Shown: positions 53,601 to 61,907 of the stretch, in pieces
How the letters are laid out: every line of letters starts with the position of its first letter
Position numbering within the stretch: the stretch's first letter is position 1
From: Ktedonobacter robiniae
Lineage (GTDB): Bacteria; Chloroflexota; Ktedonobacteria; Ktedonobacterales; Ktedonobacteraceae
Direction: 5' to 3'
Length of the DNA: 64,000 nucleotides
Assembly: GCF_016587375.1 (NCBI RefSeq)
Contig: NZ_BNJG01000001.1
Coordinates: 2,982,001 to 3,046,000 of the forward strand
Program-made: the position numbers and the translations under genes
The notes under the pieces: generated by a model
Seen by the model: the letters and a program-made list of their open reading frames with translations, nothing else
Database searches by the model: none
Told to the model about the DNA's origin: nothing

Positions 53601-53674
53601 GGCGACGTCGCCAAGTGGTAAGGCAAGGCTCTGCAAAAGCTTCACCAGCGGTTCGAATCCGCTCGTCGCCTCCA
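53601..53674 (+). tRNA. tRNA-Cys (anticodon GCA), CCA encoded
   Basis: Acceptor GGCGACG/CGTCGCC, anticodon loop CTGCAAA with anticodon GCA, T-arm AGCGG-TTCGAAT-CCGCT, discriminator T. The encoded CCA at 53672-53674 is unlike the other tRNA genes here. It follows tRNA-Gly by 39 bases, probably in one transcript. Confidence 0.93.
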
Positions 53675-53707
53675 AAAGACGTGAATTTGTAATCACGTCT
53701 TTTTTTT
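53674..53707 (+). terminator. Terminator of the tRNA-Gly/tRNA-Cys unit
   Basis: AGACGTGA/TCACGTCT stem, loop ATTTGTAA, then T7. Confidence 0.85.
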
Positions 53708-53726
53708 ATCCCCAGGATTCCACAGT

Positions 53727-54551
53727 ATGCGAGAACAACGCACCTACTCCACCGATGCCATCATCTTAAAACATTCTGATCTGGGTGAGGCCGACCGCGT
53801 CCTGACCCTGTTCACTCCCTACAAGGGCAAGATTCATGCCGTTGCAAAGGGGGTGCGTCGCCCCGTGAGCCGTAAATCGGGACATTTAGAGCTTCTCTGC
53901 CAGAGCCGGCTCTATATCGCTCATGGACGCAACCTGGATATTATCACCCAGGCCCAGACCAGCGACGCCTTTCTCGCCCTGCGCCAGGGCGATGACATCT
54001 GGTATCGCACCTGCGCCATCTACCTCGCCGAACTGGTAGATCGCTTTGTCGAGGATGATACTCAGCACGAGGATGTCTACAACCTACTCCTCCTGGCCCT
54101 CAAAACCCTCGATGAGGATGCGCGCCAGGTCCAGCAACAACGGCAGGCTGGTACAAGCGACCCCGCGCACGAGCGAGATCGCAGCCTCCTTCTCTTACGC
54201 TACTTCGAGATCTATCTCCTCTCCTGCATCGGCTATGAGCCCTTGTTGCGTACCTGCGCGCACTGCGATTCCGAGCTAGAGCCGGTCGTCAACGGCTTCA
54301 CCCCGTCTCTGGGTGGCGCCCTCTGCCCCAATTGCTCCCATCTATGGGCGCAGAAGATCTCTCCCAACGCCCTCAAAGTCTTACGCCTCTTGCAGCGTAC
54401 AGAGTGGACACAGGTGCCCCGTCTGCGTCTCGATCCCCGCCTCCACGCCGAAGTCGCCACAGCCATGCATGGACTCTTGCGCTATCACCTCGAGCGCGAA
54501 CTCAAATCCTGGAGCTTCCTTGAGATGCTCACCTCGCCCCCCAACCCCTAA
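53727..54551 (+). CDS. recO: DNA repair protein RecO
   Basis: 274 residues. N-terminal OB fold: 'YSTDAIILKHSDLGEADRVLTLFTPYKGKIHAVAKGVRR'. Zinc site: 'CAHCDSELEPVV' and 'ALCPNC'. It loads RecA on gapped DNA with RecR. It begins 20 bases after the tRNA terminator. Its coding strand is unusually rich in C, a feature shared with the next gene. Confidence 0.95.
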   Translation: MREQRTYSTDAIILKHSDLGEADRVLTLFTPYKGKIHAVAKGVRRPVSRKSGHLELLCQSRLYIAHGRNLDIITQAQTSDAFLALRQGDDIWYRTCAIYLAELVDRFVEDDTQHEDVYNLLLLALKTLDEDARQVQQQRQAGTSDPAHERDRSLLLLRYFEIYLLSCIGYEPLLRTCAHCDSELEPVVNGFTPSLGGALCPNCSHLWAQKISPNALKVLRLLQRTEWTQVPRLRLDPRLHAEVATAMHGLLRYHLERELKSWSFLEMLTSPPNP

Positions 54552-54712
54552 ATCCCCACTCACTCAATTTCTTCAATATTTCCTCTTTTACTTGACAAAA
54601 CCGCTGTCTACCGTACATACTATAAATGTATATCACATAATATATCGTATCGTGCACCTTCCATATGTATACCTCTCGAAAACGTCCCTCTACTTTTCCT
54701 ATGGAGGCTTAC

Positions 54713-55957
54713 ATGACGAAATTCGATTACCAGGCTTACGCCAACCTCTTCGTCCGCCCCTTTATGCCCTTCACCGGCCTCAATGACCTCACCCAACCCT
54801 CACCTATCACCAGCACCTGGCCCATCCACAACCTCCTTCCCGCTGGCCTGACCCTCCTCAGCGGTGACCCTCGCTCCGGCAAGACCTCTCTCGCCCTTCA
54901 GCTCATGCTCAATGTCACACAGGGCCAGTCATGCTTCGCTGGCGAGGATCGTGCCGACTCCCAATCCTTCACCTCCACGCGCGGCCGCGCCTTCTACCTG
55001 GGCCTCGATCACTCACTGCTCCGCCTGCACGAACTCCGCGCCCGCCTACTCGCCGCCCAGCCCGGCACTCTCGCACCCAACAATCTCTTCTTCTCCAACA
55101 CCTGGACCCCGCTCACGCCCACCGAGGGCCTGCACGAGCTTCAAAGCTGGCTCACTAACTCTCCCGATACACGCCTGCTTGTCATCGATAACCTGGCCTC
55201 TCTGCGTCCCCTCTTCACGGGCAATGACCGCGAACTGCTCGCCCTCCTGCGCCGCCTCGCCGAAAAATATGATATCTGCATTCTCGTGCTCCACACCTGC
55301 AAGCGCTCCTCACCGCTGACCGCCTCGGTCGATCATCACCTCCATCTCAAACGCCTCCCCGTCTCCAACTTCTACCATCTCGATGTTCTCGGCTCTTCGC
55401 TTGCTCCCTTCTCCCTCACACTCCATTCTCCGACCTCTCACATTAAGTTCCGCCACGCTTCCTTACAAGAAAGCCTGGCCCTCACCACTCTCAGTGCCCA
55501 TAAAACCCTTACCCCTGAGCGCCTCGCCATTCTCCACCTGGTCCATACCTGCGACCAACCCCTCTCACCCGCCCAAATCACTGCCGTCCTTGACCTCGAC
55601 TACACCTGCGTGCGCCAGCTCCTCAGCAAAATGGTTAAGGCCAACCTCCTCACCACCGTCTCTCACGGCCACTACACCCTCCACCCCTTCATCAAACCTC
55701 TCGTCCCCGAACTCCTCGCCCAGCATCCCTGCCAGTTCAAATTCGAGATCGCTCACATCCTCCTCACCTCCGACTCCGACGATACCCCAACCCCTGAATC
55801 CTCTCCCAACGACCCTTCCAACACCGCCCAAACTCCCGACACCCCAGCCACCCTCGCATCCCAAACCCGGATTGCTCACAATCTCACCCCTCACTCCCAT
55901 TCTCTCCTGGCTCCCCAAACTAAAAATACCCATCCCAACCAACCTGGTACGATCTAA
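54713..55957 (+). CDS. RepA/KaiC-like AAA ATPase with a winged-helix part and disordered tail
   Basis: 414 residues from ATG 54713 (GGAGG at -6). Walker A 'GDPRSGKTSLALQLML', Walker B 'DTRLLVIDNLASLRPL' and 'ILVLHTCKRSS' follow the hexameric RepA/AAA_25 pattern used in plasmid-type initiators and KaiC-like proteins. After about residue 255 comes a helix-turn-helix-like stretch ('LSPAQITAVLDLDYTCVRQLLSKMVKANLL'), then a Thr/Pro/Ser-rich tail. The coding strand is extremely C-rich and nearly G-poor, unlike most neighbours. It may be a phage- or plasmid-derived helicase, or a housekeeping relative; no replication origin is seen. Confidence 0.7.
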   Translation: MTKFDYQAYANLFVRPFMPFTGLNDLTQPSPITSTWPIHNLLPAGLTLLSGDPRSGKTSLALQLMLNVTQGQSCFAGEDRADSQSFTSTRGRAFYLGLDHSLLRLHELRARLLAAQPGTLAPNNLFFSNTWTPLTPTEGLHELQSWLTNSPDTRLLVIDNLASLRPLFTGNDRELLALLRRLAEKYDICILVLHTCKRSSPLTASVDHHLHLKRLPVSNFYHLDVLGSSLAPFSLTLHSPTSHIKFRHASLQESLALTTLSAHKTLTPERLAILHLVHTCDQPLSPAQITAVLDLDYTCVRQLLSKMVKANLLTTVSHGHYTLHPFIKPLVPELLAQHPCQFKFEIAHILLTSDSDDTPTPESSPNDPSNTAQTPDTPATLASQTRIAHNLTPHSHSLLAPQTKNTHPNQPGTI

Positions 55958-55961
55958 CATA

Positions 55962-56180
55962 TGCGCGTCATCTTTTTTGCTCAATGTATCCCATAGGTGC
56001 CCGATTTATCGCGCACAAGGCGATTTATCGTAGTAATGACGTACAAAGAGCATTGTTCCAGAATCCTCTAACGCCCTCAGGAAAGCGGCGCCACACCATC
56101 TCATCGGTCACGACTCTGTACTCGTGCAATAAATCGCCTTGCCCGCCATAAATGCGGCCTATGTGAGGTTGACGCACACC
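55962..56180. mobile_element. MITE-like repeat family B, copy 3
   Basis: Left end TGCGCGTCA and right end TGACGCACACC, inner inverted repeats (CCGATTTATCGCGCACAAGG vs CCTTGCCCGCCATAAATGC) and the same centre (CACACCATCTCATCGGTC) as copy 1. It starts 5 bases after the ATPase stop. Confidence 0.8.
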
Positions 56181-56293
56181 TTATTCTGACAATACTCTAG
56201 GCAACGTATCCATTCTATGATATGGTAGTGTACAAGTTATCTCGCGTGGCTCCCCAGACATTGTGTCTCTCCATCTACTCTAAGGAGGTGCCC

Positions 56294-57804
56294 ATGAGCG
56301 ATGTTGCTCAGCCAACTAACTCGGCTCATCAAGCTTCTCACTCTAATCTCTCAACTCGTGCCCGCTCTGTCTTCTGGGTTATGTTTAGCATCAGCTTATT
56401 GAATTATCTGGATCGCTATGTCTTTAACGGCTCAGTCAACGTGATCGCCAAAGAGCTGCATTTTGATCTGAGCCAGACCGGATTACTGTCCTCGGCCTTT
56501 CTCGTCATTTACACCATCTTTGCGCTGCCCGTGGGCTACTGGGCCGACAAGGTCAAACGCAAAAATGTGGTTGCCTGGTGTGTCGCGCTCTGGAGCGTGG
56601 CGACCGCGCTGACCGCTTTCGCGACCAATTTTACTACCCTCTTTCTTGCACGTATGCTGCTTGGAATTGGTGAAGCCGGCTATTTTCCTGCCGGAACCGC
56701 CCTCTTAAGCGATTATTATAGTCGTAGCAAGCGTTCACGGGTGATGAGTACCTGGGGAACGGCCCAGCTCTTCGGTATTCTGATTGGTATGGGGGCTGGA
56801 GGAGCCGTGGCGGGCCTGTATATTGGGAGCTGGCGCCTGGCTTTCATCTTTACGGGTATACCGGGGTTAATCCTGGCATATCTGGCCTGGCGTATGCATG
56901 AGCCACGGCGCAACCAGGCCGATGAGGAAGAGCTGGCTTTGGAGGCACAGCATGTCGAGGTGCTGTCTGAGATCCAGCAGACATCACAGAGTGTCGTGTC
57001 TGCTGAAGTTGGGAGCACGCAAGAGGGCCAGACTGGCTGGACGCGTATATTACGGCTAGCCATGAAGGAGGTGCTTGTGTGCAGCCGGACGCTGTTGCGG
57101 ATCAAGACCCTGTGCGTGTTGATCGCTATGCAGATCTTTGCCTTCTTTGTCCTGGGTGTCAATACCACTTTTCTCTCCATCTATTTACAACAGAAAGACA
57201 CCTTTGGCTTCACATCTGGCCTGGCGGGCATCTACTCCGGGGAATTATCGTCCTGGCGGGTATTGTGGGCACCCTGGTGGGAGGATATGCTTCGGATATG
57301 CTGAATCGCAGGCATGCAGGTGCCAGAGTTCTGGTCTGTGGCATCGGTTTTCTCCTGGCGGTACCCGCGTATGCCGTCGCTCTTCTGGCAAATAATCTCG
57401 TGCTCTTTACCATTTTCTTTATTCTCACCGCGTTCCTGCTCACGATTTATACCGGGCCAAGCACGGCGGCGACCCAGGATGTTGTCCCCTCTCGCCTGCG
57501 CTCTTCGGCTATAGCGCTCTCGCTCTTGATCGCGCATATGCTGGGGGACGCCTTTGCTCCGACCCTGGTAGGTGTTATGGCGACTTCCTTTGATCCGACC
57601 GGAGGAGAGCATTTTCGTCTCGGTATGGCGGGCCATGACCTGGCGACAGCCCTGCTCTATACCTGTCTACCAGCCCTGTTTATCGCCGGCTTGATAGGAG
57701 TATCGGGTGCCAGGTGGATGGCGGAAGACATTCATGAGGCCCAGCGTGTAGATGTCCAGGAGCTGACAGAACAGGCGAATGGTGTAGTAGGGATGACACA
57801 ATAG
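56294..57804 (+). CDS. MFS transporter (sugar phosphate/spinster-like), split by a one-base frameshift
   Basis: ATG 56294 has a perfect AAGGAGGTG site. The first frame (to about 57242) has about seven helices, with 'NYLDRYVFNGSVNVIAKEL' and 'GYWADKVKRKNVVAW' as in spinster-type MFS proteins. The second half is in another frame from about 57243, with 'IVGTLVGGYASDML' onward. One extra G in the run 57239-57242 would give S-G-G-I-I-V and one ~503-residue protein. Both halves are clean. Confidence 0.75.
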
Positions 57805-57900
57805 GGTCATCAACATGCACATAGACGTAGACAAGTGAGTCTCTTTCTTTGTATCATAAAGGGGGGCGGCGGTGGTGGGGGCGCTTCAAATTTTTGCAGT

Positions 57901-58240
57901 CCCATAGGCCCCCCATTTATGACTCTGCTGGGAAATTTTGCCCAGACCAGTTGCCGAATTCGGTAGGGACCAGCCTGTCCCCAAATGGGGGCTTTAGCGC
58001 GTCCGAAGGCGATTTATCGCAGTGCGGCGCTAGCCCAAAAAGTCCCGCAAAAGCATGCCACATGGTCTATTGCTTGTTCAATGAATAAAAAGCGGCTTGC
58101 GCCGACAGGCCATACATGGCGTTCGGACGCGTTAGCCTCCCGATTTATCGTGGAGGCCCCTACCGAGGGGGTAACGCCTTTCTCGGAGGCTTGTTTGAAC
58201 AATCTGATAAAATTTCCCAGCAGAGTCATTTATGGCGGGC
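57901..58240. mobile_element. Composite palindromic element
   Basis: 19-bp perfect inverted repeats GACTCTGCTGGGAAATTTT (57921-57939) and its inverse (58209-58227) enclose about 270 bases. Outside and inside lie pieces of the MITE family B (CCCATAGGCC, GCGATTTATCGC) and of the family A core (TCCCCAAATGGGGG). No coding frame. It looks like a mosaic of two repeat families. Confidence 0.6.
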
Positions 58241-58314
58241 AGATTCATCATCCTGAGGCGATGAGGTTGCCTATGGAGTCTCTCTGCCGGGGCGTGGGAC
58301 TTCCTTGATATGTA

Positions 58315-58335
58315 GACGCGTGCTTTAGCAGCGTC
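58315..58335. repeat. Hairpin repeat GACGC...GCGTC, copy 2
   Basis: GACGCGTGCTTTAGCAGCGTC; TGC-TTTA-GCA centre. It lies 28 bases before hisD and matches 53315-53335. Confidence 0.5.
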
Positions 58336-58363
58336 GGCCACTGGAAAAGGAAATCGTAACTTT

Positions 58364-59683
58364 ATGATCCACTTCTATGAACTGGCACAGCTCGATGCTT
58401 CGCAGCGCGCGCGCCTCTTGCGGCGCTCGGAGGTGAAGATTGATGAGCTTATCGAGTATGTGCGACCAATTGTCAACGCGGTACGGGATCGGGGAGATGA
58501 GGCCCTGGTCGAGTTCATGGCTCGTTTCGATCATGTGCAGCTGTCACCTGAGCATTTGCGTGTGAGCCGCGAGGAGATCGAGCGCGCGCATACCTTGCTT
58601 GATAAAGATGTCTATGCTGCGATTGAACACGCGATTCATAATGTACGGACCTTTCACCAGCATCAAATGCCGCATGAGCAGTGGTTTACGCAGGTTGCGC
58701 CAGGTGTAATGGCAGGCGAGAAGATCACGCCGATCAGTAGCGTAGGTCTCTATGTGCCACGTGGGAAAGGTTCCTTCCCTTCTGTGCTCTATATGCTGGC
58801 GACGCCCGCCAGTATTGCTGGCGTGCCACGCATCGTCGTGTGTACCCCGCCTGGACCCGATGGCCAGGTTGACCCGGCCTCGCTCGTGGCGGCGGACCTG
58901 TGTGGTGTGCATGAGATCTATCGTGTAGGTGGGGCCCAGGCCATCGCGGCCCTGGCCTATGGTACAGAGCATATCGCACGTGTGCATAAGATTACAGGAC
59001 CGGGTAACCCCTATGTCTCGGCCGCCAAACGCCTGCTGTTTGGCACGGTCGATGTGGGCTTGCCCGCTGGACCAAGCGAGGCCATTCTGCTGGCGGATGC
59101 AAGCGCCGACTCTGAACTGGTGGCGCGTGACCTCCTCATCGAGGCAGAGCATGGTCCTGATTCTTCGAGCCTGCTGGTAACGGATAGTCGGGAGCTGGCA
59201 CTGGCTGTGCGTGAACTCTTGCCAGGCAAGATAGCTGCTTTGCCGGAGCCGCGTCGCACCTTCTGCCAGACCGGGCTGGAGAGCGAGAACGGGACGGGCG
59301 GGATTGTCCTGGCAGCGGATCAGCAAGAGGCCATTGCCTTTGTCAATGAGTATGCGCCTGAACATATGGAGGTGCATGTCCGTGAGCCATTCGCCGTCCT
59401 GCCCATGCTCCACAACGCGGGCGAAATTTTGCTGGGAGCCTATACACCAATCAGCCTGGGGAACTATAGCCTGGGGACAAATGCCATTCTACCCACGGGT
59501 GGCTTTGCACATACCTTTTCTTGTACCTCGGTCTTTGACTTCCTGAAGCGTACCGGACTGGCGTATGCCACCCGGGAGGGGTATGCCTCGCTGAGCGAGA
59601 CCACCCGCCGCCTGGCCGAATTTGAGGGCTTCCCCTCACACGCCAACGCGGTCACAGATCGTCCCAATCCCAAGCTCTTTTGA
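58364..59683 (+). CDS. hisD: Histidinol dehydrogenase
   Basis: 439 residues, full length, with AAGGAAA upstream. Family blocks 'VGLYVPRGKGSFPSVLYMLATPASIAGVPRIVVCTPPG', 'YRVGGAQAIAALAYGT', 'KITGPGNPYVSAAKR', 'AEHGPDSSSLLVT' and 'EYAPEHMEVHV' with the catalytic His/Glu are intact. It carries out the last two steps of histidine synthesis. No other his gene is nearby, so it is not in a his operon. Confidence 0.95.
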   Translation: MIHFYELAQLDASQRARLLRRSEVKIDELIEYVRPIVNAVRDRGDEALVEFMARFDHVQLSPEHLRVSREEIERAHTLLDKDVYAAIEHAIHNVRTFHQHQMPHEQWFTQVAPGVMAGEKITPISSVGLYVPRGKGSFPSVLYMLATPASIAGVPRIVVCTPPGPDGQVDPASLVAADLCGVHEIYRVGGAQAIAALAYGTEHIARVHKITGPGNPYVSAAKRLLFGTVDVGLPAGPSEAILLADASADSELVARDLLIEAEHGPDSSSLLVTDSRELALAVRELLPGKIAALPEPRRTFCQTGLESENGTGGIVLAADQQEAIAFVNEYAPEHMEVHVREPFAVLPMLHNAGEILLGAYTPISLGNYSLGTNAILPTGGFAHTFSCTSVFDFLKRTGLAYATREGYASLSETTRRLAEFEGFPSHANAVTDRPNPKLF

Positions 59684-59704
59684 AAAAGGGAAAAAGTGGG
59701 GAGT

Positions 59705-59728
59705 GCAGAGGGGCGTCAGCCCCTCTGC
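59705..59728 (+). terminator. Terminator-like hairpin after hisD
   Basis: GCAGAGGGG-CGTCAG-CCCCTCTGC, followed by GTTTCTTCCCCT. Confidence 0.65.
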
Positions 59729-59841
59729 GTTTCTTCCCCTCCCGCCGCAGGCGGGATACATCCCTTTCAGACGAAATTGAACAGAGCACTATGTAGGGAA
59801 CAAGCGGCAGGTTGGGAAGGTGGACCATATGAGAGGTGAGC

Positions 59842-59861
59842 ATTGCTCAAATATGAGCAAT
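59842..59861. promoter_or_regulatory. Palindrome upstream of the kinase operon
   Basis: ATTGCTC-AAATAT-GAGCAAT, 7-bp arms, about 55 bases before a -10-like TATAAT (59913-59918). It could be an operator. A tiny frame (ATG ATA GAG CGG TAA) ends just before the kinase start. Confidence 0.5.
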
Positions 59862-60030
59862 TCCGCTTTCTAAATATGAAGTCCGCTACTGCTCACCAAT
59901 GCGAAGATATGTTATAATGCCCCCTATAATCAGGATGTAAGAAAAACGGAGTTTGGCAAAGCCTTTTGCCAATTGGGTGGAAGCAACGAAGTTCGGCCGT
60001 GAAGTGAAAGATATGATAGAGCGGTAATAT

Positions 60031-61857
60031 ATGGATAATAGTTACTCAGCAGATCAGAATCGCCTATCGCCTGGCAGTAATGCTCAAGCTAACGCTCAAG
60101 CGTCCGCGCCTGAGTCTGCTAATCAGCCTGTGCAGCCATCGACTGATGGGGAAGTGATAGGATCGCGCCGTCGTTTAGCACCGGGAACCGAGCTATCAGA
60201 TCATCGTTATCGCATTGAGCGCCTGGTGGCATCGGGAGGCATGGGCGCGGTGTATCGCGCGATAGATACCCGTTTCAATCGCCCCTGCGCCGTCAAAGAG
60301 ATGCTTGATGAGTTTAGCGATGAGAAGGACCGCGCGCAAGCGGTTGAATGGTTCTCGCGTGAAGCGACACTTCTACTTGACCTTAACCATCCCTGTATTC
60401 CACGTGTGCGCGACTTCTTTATTGAGCGTGGTCGCCACTACCTGGTGATGGATTTTATCGAAGGCTCTACCCTGGCGGAGGTCCTGGAGAAAGAGGGGAA
60501 TGTGCTGGGGATACAGGGGGTGCGTGGCGTGACCGAGGTTCGTGCACGGACCTGGGCCAGGCAACTGTGTGATGTGCTCAACTACCTGCACCGGCAGACT
60601 CCCCCTATCATTTTCCGTGATCTTAAACCCTCAAATATTATGGTCACCGGGCGCGATGAAATTAGATTGATCGATTTCGGTATTGCGCGTAGCTTCCAGT
60701 CTCAAGGGAAGGCGACCATCATTATGACCCTGGGTTACGCTCCTCCAGAGCAACTGCATGGTCAGCCAGAGCCCCGAAGTGACATTTACTCTCTGGGCGC
60801 GACTCTGTACCGCCTGTTGACCGCGCATGACGCCGCCAATAACAAACCCTCAATCTTCGCCTTCCCCCCGCTGCGTTCGTTGCGTCCAGATATCAGTCCC
60901 GGGTTTGAGCAAGTGATTATGAAGGCCCTGGCCTATGCGCCAGATCAGCGCTGGCAGAGTGGCATGGAGATGGGCAACGCTACTGCGGTCCTTCCTCCCG
61001 TAACAGGTGTTCCTCCTATGCGCTCCGAACCTGTCTCTGGCGGACCCTTAACAGGCGGAAACAGATCGTCAGGCCCACAGGGGAATAGCCTGCCTGGGCA
61101 GGTGGCTGGATCGAGCGTTCTTCCTCCTCAGCAATCCACGCCTAATGCCGGCATGACAGGCCCCGCCGGAACGTACATCGCGGATGCGCTCCGCCACCTG
61201 GCTGCTGGGCGCACTGAAGATGCCTATGGGGCCGTACAGTTTGCCTATGGCAGAGAGCCAAACAATGCCCTGGTACATAAACTCTTCGGGCAGGTGTTCG
61301 CGCGTCGGCGTCCAGCACAGATTGATCAGGCGATTCAGGCCTACAGGCGCTCGCTTGAGTTAAACCCTGCTGATACCGAGACCCATAAACTGCTGGGTGA
61401 CGTCTGGCTCTATCTGCGCCCCATACCTATGCAAGCCATTCCCGAGTATGTGGAATCGCTCAAGCTAAACGCCCAGGACCCTGAAACTCATTTTCGTCTT
61501 GGACAGTGCTACGAGAAGACACGCCAACTTGACCGAGCTGAGTTTGAGTACCATGAAGCGTTTAAACTGGCTAAAAGCCTTCCCAACCAGTCACAAATGT
61601 TGGTAGTCTTTGCGCAAACGCTGGGAAACCTGGCCTTTTACTTAAGGCACTACAACCTGGCTGAAGAGGCCTATGTGCAGATGCTCTTTCTGAATCCCAG
61701 CGATCATGCGACGCGCTTCCAGTTGAGCCAGGTATACGAGAATGAGAACCGCCTGGACGATGCCTTGCGTGAATGCGAACATGTCTTGCGTTCCCCAGGT
61801 GTCACTCCAGCCGTCCAGCAAATGCGCCAGCGTTTACACATGCGCATGGGTAGGTAA
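60031..61857 (+). CDS. Ser/Thr protein kinase with C-terminal TPR repeats, cytosolic
   Basis: 608 residues. Kinase domain about 60-320: Gly loop 'VASGGMGAVY', Lys89 in 'CAVKEM', catalytic loop 'IIFRDLKPSNIMV' (FRD in place of HRD, as in many Chloroflexota kinases), 'LIDFGIAR' and 'YAPPEQ'. A Pro/Gly/Ser linker is followed from about 385 by several TPR units ('NALVHKLFGQVFARR', 'TETHKLLGDVW', 'PETHFRLGQCYEKTRQLDRAEFEYHEAF'). No membrane helix. It is followed 50 bases later by a PP2C phosphatase gene, so the two likely form a phosphorylation switch. Confidence 0.92.
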   Translation: MDNSYSADQNRLSPGSNAQANAQASAPESANQPVQPSTDGEVIGSRRRLAPGTELSDHRYRIERLVASGGMGAVYRAIDTRFNRPCAVKEMLDEFSDEKDRAQAVEWFSREATLLLDLNHPCIPRVRDFFIERGRHYLVMDFIEGSTLAEVLEKEGNVLGIQGVRGVTEVRARTWARQLCDVLNYLHRQTPPIIFRDLKPSNIMVTGRDEIRLIDFGIARSFQSQGKATIIMTLGYAPPEQLHGQPEPRSDIYSLGATLYRLLTAHDAANNKPSIFAFPPLRSLRPDISPGFEQVIMKALAYAPDQRWQSGMEMGNATAVLPPVTGVPPMRSEPVSGGPLTGGNRSSGPQGNSLPGQVAGSSVLPPQQSTPNAGMTGPAGTYIADALRHLAAGRTEDAYGAVQFAYGREPNNALVHKLFGQVFARRRPAQIDQAIQAYRRSLELNPADTETHKLLGDVWLYLRPIPMQAIPEYVESLKLNAQDPETHFRLGQCYEKTRQLDRAEFEYHEAFKLAKSLPNQSQMLVVFAQTLGNLAFYLRHYNLAEEAYVQMLFLNPSDHATRFQLSQVYENENRLDDALRECEHVLRSPGVTPAVQQMRQRLHMRMGR

Positions 61858-61907
61858 ATGTGGATCCGCGTTCGCTCTGCATATTCGGCGTGAAGAGGTA
61901 ATGTCAA

